NCBI GenBank assembly: GCA_023261505.1
Contig: JAHFOV010000018.1
Coordinates: 1 to 36,294, forward strand
DNA length: 36,294 bases
Direction of reading: 5' to 3'
DNA from: Planctomycetota bacterium
GTDB lineage: Bacteria > Planctomycetota > Brocadiia > Brocadiales > Bathyanammoxibiaceae
The notes under the pieces are model-generated. The model saw nothing but the letters and a program-made list of their open reading frames with translations, had not been told where the DNA came from and ran no database searches. The translations under genes were made by a program, and so were the position numbers. Below, piece after piece: positions 27,114 to 34,930 of this stretch (position 1 is the first letter of the stretch; the number at the start of each line of letters is the position of its first letter).

Positions 27114-28340
27114 TCACTCCTTGAGCCTCTTTTTTAGGCCCTCAAGGTAGGCGGTATCGCTGGCCAGGTTAGGGTTCTGGGTCTCCCTATCAATCTCTAG
27201 CACCTTTTCCAATAACTCCACAGCCTCTTTAATTTTTCCATCCTTTTCAAGGATAGTGGCAATATTAAACAAAGTTACACCTTCCATTGGTCGGTTACCT
27301 ACCTCTTGATGTATCTTCAGGGCCTCCTCGTATTTGCTCAGTGCCTCAGGGTATTTGCCCTGCTTATGGTACAGAGTACCAATGTTATAAAGTATTTCGC
27401 CCACCGTTGGGCGGAACCCTACCTCCTGAAGAATTTTTAGTGCCTTTTGATGGTAGTCTAGTGCCTCAGTGTACTTGCCTAAACTGTAATAAGTGACACC
27501 AATAAAACTAAGTGTGAAGCCCTCCCCTGGACGGTCACCCACCTCCTGTAGAATCTTTAGAGCCTTTTGATAGCAGTCCATCGCCTCAGTGTACTCGCGC
27601 GAGTGGTAATGAACGAAACCTGCCATATTAAGTGCGAGTATCTCAAATTTTCTGCCTCCCACCTTCTTGAAAAGCTTCTTTGCCTTTTGGTTGTAGTCTA
27701 GTGCCTCAGCGTACTTGCCCAATCCATCATAGACGGCGCCAATACCAAAAAGTGTGAGGCCCTCAAAATTCCTGTCCCTCACCTTCTGGAAAATCTTCAG
27801 TGCCTTCTGGAAGTGGTCTAGTGCCTCAATATACTTACCCTGACTACTGTAGACATAGCCAATAAAATAAAATGCAGTGCCTTCCCCTGGGCGGTCACCC
27901 AATTCCTGCAGAATATTAACAACCTTCGTCCAGTCTTTTAAGGCATTTTGAGGTTCACCGGTAAGATAGAAGATCATGGCTCGATTGTGGTAAGCGTAGC
28001 CAAGGGTGTTAGTCCATTTCTTATTCCCTAATATTTCAATACTCTTCTCATAGGCTGACTCCGCCTCCGCCCACATGTATTTTTTATAGTAAGTGTTGCC
28101 TATATTGTAGTAAAGCACGGCTTTAACCTCAGAATCGTTTGGCAAATATTCAAGAGCTTCCTTAAACTTCTTGATAGCCTCGTCATATTCTTCTAAGGAT
28201 AAATGCTGTTCAGCTACCTGGAAAGCATTATACGCTACAGCAAGGTGGGCTTTTTCGGTTTCTGCCTTTTCGTGAGACTCCTTTTCAAGGACTTCTTGCT
28301 TAAATTCATTTCCTGTTATGTTAGGACGAAAAGTTATCAT
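27114..28340 (-). CDS. KLC-type TPR protein (probable N-terminal part displaced by frameshift, see findings)
   Basis: 40-aa repeats (GKYTEALDYHQKALKILQEVGDRPGEGFTLSFIGVTYYSL); open reading continues upstream without a start codon into a signal-peptide region in another frame. Confidence 0.88.
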   Translation of the reverse strand: MITFRPNITGNEFKQEVLEKESHEKAETEKAHLAVAYNAFQVAEQHLSLEEYDEAIKKFKEALEYLPNDSEVKAVLYYNIGNTYYKKYMWAEAESAYEKSIEILGNKKWTNTLGYAYHNRAMIFYLTGEPQNALKDWTKVVNILQELGDRPGEGTAFYFIGYVYSSQGKYIEALDHFQKALKIFQKVRDRNFEGLTLFGIGAVYDGLGKYAEALDYNQKAKKLFKKVGGRKFEILALNMAGFVHYHSREYTEAMDCYQKALKILQEVGDRPGEGFTLSFIGVTYYSLGKYTEALDYHQKALKILQEVGFRPTVGEILYNIGTLYHKQGKYPEALSKYEEALKIHQEVGNRPMEGVTLFNIATILEKDGKIKEAVELLEKVLEIDRETQNPNLASDTAYLEGLKKRLKE

Positions 28341-28406
28341 AGTGATCGTGCTATTTTCTATGCTTCCTATGTTAATGTCTTCAGTCCTAACCTTTTCGCT
28401 GAGCTT

Positions 28407-28552
28407 TACCCCAATTTCTTCCCTTTGCGCAGGCCTCTCCTGGGCGTAGATCGAAAAAACATTGGCAAAAGCACTGTAACTATGGCGGCCACAATTCCAC
28501 AGAAACCAGTTATAGCAGGGGACAGGATTATAATTAAGAGTTTTTTGCGCAT
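28407..28552 (-). other. Signal peptide-encoding ORF fragment, likely the true 5' end of the 27114-28340 TPR gene
   Basis: ATG at 28552: MRKKLLIIILSPAITGFCGIVAAIVTVLLPMFFRSTPRRGLRKGKKLG*; one extra T in the T6 tract (28454-28459) would give ...VLLPMFFSIYAQERPAQREEIGVKLSEKVRTEDINIGSIENSTITMITFRPN joined in frame to the TPR ORF. Left boundary approximate. Confidence 0.6.
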
Positions 28553-28553
28553 T

Positions 28554-29069
28554 TCATTCTATCACCACGACCGCCTTTTCCTTAGCCACCCTCCTTGGGG
28601 CAGTTGGGTGTTCGGCGGGATAGCCTACGGGGATTATGGCCACGGGACGTAAGTTGTTCGGAAGTTTAAGGATTTCAGTGACCTTTTCCTCCTCAAAGGC
28701 CCCCACCCAGACAGTGGCAAGACCAAGTTCATGGGCCACAAGAAGGAGGTTCTCTATGCTCGCAGAGACGTCCTGGATACTGTAAAGGTCCTTGCCACGG
28801 CTGCCGTAATAGGTGCCTATTCTTAGGTCGGTACAGCAGACTACAGCTAATGGGGCCTCAGCTATAAAACTCTGCCCCCAGGCGGCCTGTACAAGTTTTT
28901 CCTTCATCTCCTTGTTGTAAACAAAATAAAATTTTCGGCTCTGGAGGTTACCAGCGCTGGGGGCCCAGATGAGGGCATCTATGAGCTGTTCTATCATCTC
29001 CTTAGGGATGGACGTACCTTGAAACCGCCTGACACTGCGTCTTTCTTTTATGACTTGCAAGATATTCAT
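28554..29069 (-). CDS. Nitroreductase family protein
   Basis: MNILQVIKERRSVRRFQGTSIPKEMIEQLIDALIWAPSAGNLQSRKFYFV... GLATVWVGAFEEEKVTEILKLPNNLRPVAIIPVGYPAE: nitroreductase FMN-binding motifs. Confidence 0.94.
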   Translation of the reverse strand: MNILQVIKERRSVRRFQGTSIPKEMIEQLIDALIWAPSAGNLQSRKFYFVYNKEMKEKLVQAAWGQSFIAEAPLAVVCCTDLRIGTYYGSRGKDLYSIQDVSASIENLLLVAHELGLATVWVGAFEEEKVTEILKLPNNLRPVAIIPVGYPAEHPTAPRRVAKEKAVVVIE

Positions 29070-29107
29070 GGGTTTTTCTCTCTTGTCTTCCGTGAAATAT
29101 ATGTTGT

Positions 29108-29260
29108 TTATGGACAGACATAAAAGTCTGTCCCTACATTTACTTCCCCTCCATTGATGGGAGGGGGAAGGGGGAGGGTGGCATTCACCCCCACCCTACT
29201 CATGCCTGAGGCAGATTCACCTTTGGCGAACCTCCCCCATCAAGGGGGAGGAAAATTTAG
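29108..29260. repeat. Intergenic hairpin-rich dispersed repeat region
   Basis: GACAGACataaaaGTCTGTCCCTACATTTA hairpin; CCTCC..GGGAGG purine/pyrimidine blocks; similar GGCAGAC...GTCTGCCCCTACATTTA at 31896-31926. Confidence 0.6.
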
Positions 29261-29309
29261 GTCGTTGCATTCTCAGAGTCCTCAATATACATGGGTTTTA
29301 CTCCATTTA

Positions 29310-30401
29310 CTAGTAATGTGGAGATAAAGAGGCTGTTATACGGAATAGCGGCAAGGTGCTTGTAGTATATATGTCCCAGTTGCCTATTCCCGGTGTAGTT
29401 GGCTCGCCGTTTCTTAGGTCCATCCAGACGATTTTATCCCTATACAGGCTGGGCTGTCTCTGCGGGGCAGGTGGGGAGAGACACAATGGTTTTTCCTGGT
29501 TTGTTTTGAGGTTGTAGAGGTAAATAGTGCTCTGGCCTGTCCGTTCATCCACCCAGCGTACGGTATTGCCCCATATCTGAGGCCACCACTGTTTAGAAGG
29601 CTCCTGGCACAAGCATCGGGTTGTGGAGGTTGTGAGGTCATAAAGGTAGATGTCCCAATTACCATTTCTAGTATCCACCCAGGTCACCCAATTTTCATGT
29701 ATGACAGGGCTGAACTGGTCGGAGTGGTCATCGGTAAGGGGGCGTTCTTCTCCTTTAGAGAGGTCGTAGAGGTAAATATCCCAATTCCCATTTCGCTTAT
29801 CGTGCCAAACTATTTTGTCTTCAAAAATATCGGGATGTCCCTGGGCGCCGGGATGACGGGATAAAGGCTGGGTTTGTTCTGTTTTAAGGTTGTGAAGGAA
29901 GATTTGCCCTTCCCCATAGGAGCTTCTCCAGTCCTCCCAGACCACCAAATCACCCCAGATTTTGGGAAGCATCTCATGCCAGTCTTTGCCTTCTGAAATG
30001 GGCTGTGCCTTTCCAGTGGAAAGGTCAATGAGCCATATATCATAAGTGCCTTTATGCCAGAGTTGGTAGACTACTTTATTTTCATATATGTCGGGGAAAC
30101 CCTCCGGATAAGGGGTCTGGGTTAGGGGTTTTTCTATCCCCTGAGAGAGGTCATAAAGAAAAAGGTCTTGATTGCCAAGGCGGGAGTCCAACCAGATTAT
30201 CTTATCACTCCATATTTGGGGGTAACACTGAAAGGAGGGGTCGGTGGTAACTGCAGTGCAACAAATAGTTTTGGCAATACTACTTGTCAATCCCAAAATC
30301 TTATCATCTGCCAGACAATGTGGCAGCCTACCGCCAATTATGGCAAGTGGGAAGGTATAAAAGGAGATTAGCAAGAATAGGATAGAAAAAACCAATTTCA
30401 T
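29310..30401 (-). CDS. Secreted TolB/PD40-like beta-propeller repeat protein
   Basis: Signal peptide; ~6-7 repeats of 'D..P.I..D.IVW.D.RNGNWDIYLYDLSKGEERPLT'. Confidence 0.85.
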   Translation of the reverse strand: MKLVFSILFLLISFYTFPLAIIGGRLPHCLADDKILGLTSSIAKTICCTAVTTDPSFQCYPQIWSDKIIWLDSRLGNQDLFLYDLSQGIEKPLTQTPYPEGFPDIYENKVVYQLWHKGTYDIWLIDLSTGKAQPISEGKDWHEMLPKIWGDLVVWEDWRSSYGEGQIFLHNLKTEQTQPLSRHPGAQGHPDIFEDKIVWHDKRNGNWDIYLYDLSKGEERPLTDDHSDQFSPVIHENWVTWVDTRNGNWDIYLYDLTTSTTRCLCQEPSKQWWPQIWGNTVRWVDERTGQSTIYLYNLKTNQEKPLCLSPPAPQRQPSLYRDKIVWMDLRNGEPTTPGIGNWDIYTTSTLPLFRITASLSPHY

Positions 30402-30457
30402 AGTTAGTTAGTATACAAGCTTCAGAAGGGGGGAAAATTTTTTAGAAAAGTTTAACA

Positions 30458-30481
30458 GCCCTTTATTGCTTTGTAAAGGGC
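30458..30481 (-). terminator. Possible terminator hairpin downstream of TPR remnant
   Basis: GCCCTTTA (30458-30465)/TAAAGGGC (30474-30481); minus-strand downstream is U-rich but interrupted. Confidence 0.4.
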
Positions 30482-30528
30482 AAAGGAAGGATTGAAGAAG
30501 ACGGAAAGACTCATGAGGGCGAATATCT

Positions 30529-30717
30529 CTAATCATCAAGATGTTCCTTGGCAATCCTTGACCACTCACTTGAGGGGTCTTTTTCCAGATAGGCCTTCCA
30601 GTACTTTAATGCCTCCTTCTTTCTCTGGAGGGCCTCAAGGCAAAGGGCCGTGTCAGACCTATTTTTTTGAATCCCTAAATTTTGCCGATATTTAGCGCTT
30701 AAGATTAGATTGACGCC
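30529..30717 (-). pseudogene. Remnant of a TPR protein C-terminus
   Basis: Minus-strand frame reads RGVNLILSAKYRQNLGIQKNRSDTALCLEALQRKKEALKYWKAYLEKDPSSEWSRIAKEHLDD*, with stop upstream and no ATG/GTG/TTG start. Confidence 0.6.
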
Positions 30718-30749
30718 TCTTTAGAGAGTATGATAATATTCTTTCTAAT

Positions 30750-31850
30750 ATGTGGAGGGAATATTTGAAGGAAGGTAGTTCTACCGGTAAGGGAAAGGTA
30801 GGGTATCTGTCTATACATGTCCCAGAGGAGATAATTATTGCGGCCGGTAGAATACCTTACAGAATCCTGGGTAGGGGGAAGCCGGTTAAGCGGGCTAACG
30901 CCTATCTGCCTAAGACCTTCGACCCTTATGTATTGGACAGCCTGGAGGGGGCTATAGAAGGGGAATATAGGTTCCTTGAAGGTGTGATAGTGGCTAATGT
31001 TAGCGATGCCCACCGCAGGTTGTATGATGTTTGGCGGCTTTATGGTGAGCCCAAGAAGGTCTTTTTCCTGGATGTACCTAAGGGGTCGGATGCATTAAGG
31101 GTGAAGACCTTCTCCCTCGCCCTTTCTGCCTTGATTAAGGAGATGGAAGCGGCCCTGGACACAGAAATAGGGCACAAGGCCCTAAAAGAGGCCATAGAAA
31201 TTTGTAATGAGACCAGGTTGCTGTTACAAGACCTGGCAATACTGAGAAAGCAAAAAAAGCCGCCCCTTTCAGGGCAGGACTTCTTTGAGGTTGTATGCTT
31301 GGCCCTGAGGAACGATAAATCTCATGTGAATCAGGCGCTGAGGAAAGTGCTTCAGGAACTGAAGGGGTCGCAGGGTAATGGTGTCATGCGGCCAAGACTT
31401 ATGCTCATGGGGGGCCTGCTGGGTTCTCCGGAGCTAATATCCCTGATAGAGAGATTGGGTGCCCAGGTTGTTTGCGAGGATTTATGCACTGGGATACAGT
31501 ACTTCTCTAACCCGGTAGAAAATGGCAGTTCCCAGACGCCATGTCCGCATGAGGCAGATAACGCCTTGACTGCCCTTGCAAGGAGATACCTTAACATCCC
31601 AACTGCTAGGATGGTAGATACTGAGGCTCGCTGGAGGTATCTCCTTAAGATGGCCGAGGAGTACAATGTAAACGGAGTCATTTACTTCGCCTTGAAGTTT
31701 GATGACATCTACCTCTTTGAGTATCCATTTCTAAGGAATAAATTCCAGAAGACTGGTTACCCTATTTTGCTAATAGAAGCAGAAAATTTTCTGACCAATG
31801 TTGGTCAGATAGAGACAAGGGTGCAGGCCTTTACGGAGATGCTTGCTTAG
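30750..31850 (+). CDS. 2-hydroxyacyl-CoA dehydratase D-component-like protein (HgdB/FldB/BcrC superfamily), cluster Cys ligands apparently lost
   Basis: GYLSIHVPEEIIIAAGRIPYRI, EGEYRFLEGVIVANVSDAHRRLYDVWR, GVIYFALKFDDIYLFEYPFLRNKFQKTGYPILLIEAE. Confidence 0.87.
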   Translation: MWREYLKEGSSTGKGKVGYLSIHVPEEIIIAAGRIPYRILGRGKPVKRANAYLPKTFDPYVLDSLEGAIEGEYRFLEGVIVANVSDAHRRLYDVWRLYGEPKKVFFLDVPKGSDALRVKTFSLALSALIKEMEAALDTEIGHKALKEAIEICNETRLLLQDLAILRKQKKPPLSGQDFFEVVCLALRNDKSHVNQALRKVLQELKGSQGNGVMRPRLMLMGGLLGSPELISLIERLGAQVVCEDLCTGIQYFSNPVENGSSQTPCPHEADNALTALARRYLNIPTARMVDTEARWRYLLKMAEEYNVNGVIYFALKFDDIYLFEYPFLRNKFQKTGYPILLIEAENFLTNVGQIETRVQAFTEMLA

Positions 31851-31854
31851 TAGG

Positions 31855-31917
31855 GGCGAACCTGCATGTTCGCCTCACGTAATTTGATTTTATTTGGGCA
31901 GACACACAGGTCTGCCC
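31855..31917. repeat. Two adjacent hairpins between dehydratase subunit genes
   Basis: GGCGAAC..GTTCGCC (31855-31874) and GGGCAGAC..GTCTGCCC (31896-31917). Confidence 0.7.
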
Positions 31918-31939
31918 CTACATTTAGGGCAGGTTAATT

Positions 31940-33211
31940 ATGACTGTTGTAGAGGAACAGAGGAAAAGGCAGAGGGAATTTTTCGCTCTCCAATTCCAGA
32001 AACGTCTAAAAAGATCCCCTGGTTATTCTCCATTAAAGAGTTCCCAGGCCAGGGAAAGGGCTATGTTCCGCCTCTTTCTGGAAAGTTTCAGGGAGGGTTC
32101 AATAGTGGTATGGAAGAGCACCTTCGTCCCCTCTGAGATTATATACTCCCTTGGTGCCATTCCCCTTTACATTGAAAGTTTCAGTGCTGTGGCCGCTGCC
32201 ATAGACATATGCCCACCTATGCTGGACGCCTCAGAGAAATGCGGTTACTCCAGGGACTCCTGCAGCTTCCTGAGGGCCGTCTTGGGGGCCTCACACAAGG
32301 ATATACTACCCAGGCCGGATGCCTTGGTATCTACGTCTTATTACTGTGATGGTGACCCCAAGATATTTGACATCCTTGCTGAAGAATACAAGAAACCACA
32401 TTTTTACCTCCACGTGCCTTACGCAGCGGAGGCCGAGTGGGCGGTAGAAGCCCTAGCAGAACAGCTTGAGGAGATTACACTGGAGCTAGCCAGGCTAACT
32501 GGTAAACCTTTTGACAGAGAAAGACTCTCTGAGATTATCCAGAATTCCAATGAGGCCAGAAAGCACCTCCTAAAGGCTAACGAATTGAGAAAGCACATCC
32601 CCGCCCCTATGCTGGGCTGTGAGGCCATAGACTACATTGCCTCTATTACCCAGCTCTGGGGCTCCCCCGAGCTGGTTAGGGCCTCAAAACTCCTTTGTGA
32701 AGAGCTGGAAGAAAGGATAGAAAAAGGCGTTGCGGCTGTGAATCCGGAGAGGTTTCGCCTCTTATGGTGCCACCTCAGGCCTTACTACAATGACGAGGTT
32801 TTTAATTATCTGGAGGGTCAACATAAGGCAGTAGTGGCCTTTGAGAGCATAAACCTGATTACCTGGAAGGAGATGAACCCTGCGAAACCTTTTAGGAGCC
32901 TGGCAGAAAAGCTCCTTGCCAATCCGGCAATAGGTCCATATGAGCGGATGAGCAGGGAGGTAGTAAGGATGGTGAGGGATTATCAGATAGACGGCGTTAT
33001 ATGGATGTCCCCCTGGGGCTGCCGCCACTTCAACAGTATGGCTCAGCTCATTAAAGATGATCTCCGCACGGTGTTGGATGTGCCTTTTTATATACTGGAT
33101 TTGGAGTGTATAGATAAACGGAATTATTCAAAGGAGCAGGTTAGAACACGCCTGGACGCCTTTATAGAAGTTTTGGGAGGAAGAAAAGAGGGATGTACAC
33201 AGCGGGGATAG
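31940..33211 (+). CDS. 2-hydroxyacyl-CoA dehydratase / benzoyl-CoA reductase-type subunit (cluster Cys retained)
   Basis: VPSEIIYSLGAIPLYIES, SEKCGYSRDSCSFLRA, STSYYCDGDPK, DGVIWMSPWGCRHFNSMAQLIKDDL. Confidence 0.9.
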   Translation: MTVVEEQRKRQREFFALQFQKRLKRSPGYSPLKSSQARERAMFRLFLESFREGSIVVWKSTFVPSEIIYSLGAIPLYIESFSAVAAAIDICPPMLDASEKCGYSRDSCSFLRAVLGASHKDILPRPDALVSTSYYCDGDPKIFDILAEEYKKPHFYLHVPYAAEAEWAVEALAEQLEEITLELARLTGKPFDRERLSEIIQNSNEARKHLLKANELRKHIPAPMLGCEAIDYIASITQLWGSPELVRASKLLCEELEERIEKGVAAVNPERFRLLWCHLRPYYNDEVFNYLEGQHKAVVAFESINLITWKEMNPAKPFRSLAEKLLANPAIGPYERMSREVVRMVRDYQIDGVIWMSPWGCRHFNSMAQLIKDDLRTVLDVPFYILDLECIDKRNYSKEQVRTRLDAFIEVLGGRKEGCTQRG

Positions 33212-33984
33212 ATATTGGCTCTGTTTCTACCGAAGTAGTTATTTTAGGGGACGAAGGGGTTAAGGGTTATTCTGTCCTGGATTCTCAGGTAGATATAGAG
33301 AAAACGGCTGAGGAGGTGCTTGATATAGCACTGGATATGGCCAGACTTAAAAGGACAGATATAGCCTACGCGGTGGCTACGGGCTATGGGAGGAATAACA
33401 TCCATTACGCCAACAGGCAGGTCACTGAAATAACCTGCCACGCCATTGGTGCACATTTCCTCTTTTCCAATACCAGAACCATCATAGATATCGGTGGTCA
33501 GGATAGTAAGGCCATTGCCTTGACAAATGATGGCCAAAGTGGACCCAGAGTCGTGGATTTTTGCATGAATGACAAGTGTGCGGCGGGTACGGGTCGTTTT
33601 CTTGAGGTCATGGCCAGGGTGCTGGACGTGGGCATAAAAGAGTTGGGACCCCTCTCTCAAAAGTCTACTACGGAAGTAAACATCTCCAGTATGTGCACAG
33701 TTTTTGCTGAATCAGAGGTTATTTCCCTCATCCACCAAAAGTACGCCAAGGAGGACATTATTAGCGGCCTTCACACGGCCATCGCCCGCAAGGTGTTAAG
33801 CTTAGTCCAGAGGCTGAATATCAAAGAAGAAGTGACCCTAACAGGCGGGGTAATGAAGAATATCGGTGTGGTTGAGAAGCTTTAGGAAGAGTTAGCCCCC
33901 AGGGAGGTTAACCTACCCGAAGAGCCTCAAATAGTCGGAGCCATTGGGGCGGCAATTTTGGCCAGGAAATATATTTCCTCGTAA
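33193..33984 (+). pseudogene. BadF/BcrA/HgdC-type activator ATPase interrupted by in-frame TAG at 33883-33885
   Basis: YTAGIDIGSVSTEVVIL, IDIGGQDSKAI, NDKCAAGTGRFLEVMARVL, TGGVMKNIGVVEKL*; same frame continues EELAPREVNLPEEPQIVGAIGAAILARKYISS* (the conserved family C-terminus). Could alternatively be a functional truncated CDS ending 33885. Confidence 0.8.
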
Positions 33985-34019
33985 AAGCTAATTAGAAACT
34001 ACCTCTGGCTTCGTGTTCC

Positions 34020-34047
34020 TTGACGATACAAGATTCTCATATATAAT
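34020..34047 (+). promoter_or_regulatory. Candidate sigma70 promoter for nifU operon
   Basis: TTGACG (34020-34025) - 16 nt - TATAAT (34042-34047), ~34 nt before ATG. Confidence 0.6.
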
Positions 34048-34081
34048 AAGTGAAGAAACATACTTAATATAAAACTCCGCA

Positions 34082-34930
34082 ATGTGGGATTATTCTGATA
34101 AGGTAAAAGACTATTTCCTTCACCCAAGGAACGTGGGTGAGATAAAGGACGCCGATGCGATAGGCGAAGTAGGTGCTATCGCCTGTGGTGATGCCCTCCG
34201 ACTTTACCTTAAAGTAGATAAGAAAAACGGGAATCGTATAGTAGACGCCAAATTCAAGACTTTTGGATGCGGTAGTGCTATAGCTTCTGCCAGTGCCCTT
34301 ACAGAAATGGTCATCGGTAAGACCTTAGATGAGGTCGAAAAGATAACCAACCAGGACATTGCAGATTTTCTCGGAGGTCTGCCACCTGAAAAGATGCATT
34401 GTTCTGTCATGGGCAGGGAGGCCCTTGAGGCCGCAATTGCTAACTTCCGCGGTACAAAGGTAGAGCCCACGGAAGAGGGGGCTATCGTGTGCAGATGCTT
34501 CGGAGTGACAGACCAAAAAATAGAAAGGGTTGTAAAGGAAAACAGGCTTACTACCATTGAACAAGTTACCAATTATTGCAAGGCAGGGGGAGGTTGTAAG
34601 TCCTGCCATCCGGACATTCAGAAGATTATTGATAAGGTCTGGGAAAAAGAGGCGAAGCCTGTCGCTGCCCCCGCCAAGCCAAAGAAGATGAGCAACCTTC
34701 GTAAAATGCACTTGATACAGGAGACCATAGAGCGAGAGATACGCCCTGTTCTCATGATGGACGGTGGAGACGTAGAGCTAGTGGATGTGGAGGGTGACAC
34801 AGTCTATATCTCCTTCAGGGGAAGCTGTGCCGAATGTGTGGGCTCCAAAGTTACTCTGAAATCTACAGTAGAGGCAAAGCTCAGGGAGTTTGTTACAGAA
34901 GAGCTTGCTGTAGAAGAGGTTAATCAATAA
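34082..34930 (+). CDS. nifU: NifU, three-domain Fe-S scaffold protein
   Basis: IscU-like N-domain (ACGDALRLYLKV, TFGCGSAIASASALTEM, HCSVMGREAL), central BFD-like CRCFGVTD...GGGCKSCHPDI, C-terminal Nfu domain (GSCAECVGSKVTLKSTVEAKLRE). Confidence 0.95.
   Translation: MWDYSDKVKDYFLHPRNVGEIKDADAIGEVGAIACGDALRLYLKVDKKNGNRIVDAKFKTFGCGSAIASASALTEMVIGKTLDEVEKITNQDIADFLGGLPPEKMHCSVMGREALEAAIANFRGTKVEPTEEGAIVCRCFGVTDQKIERVVKENRLTTIEQVTNYCKAGGGCKSCHPDIQKIIDKVWEKEAKPVAAPAKPKKMSNLRKMHLIQETIEREIRPVLMMDGGDVELVDVEGDTVYISFRGSCAECVGSKVTLKSTVEAKLREFVTEELAVEEVNQ

Noticed and set aside
33883-33885. TAG as a reassigned sense codon in this organism
   Set aside because: TAG terminates several other well-defined genes in the window (encapsulin at 1050, mlaE at 6273, 366-aa dehydratase subunit at 31850), so global reassignment is unlikely; readthrough or mutation is preferred.
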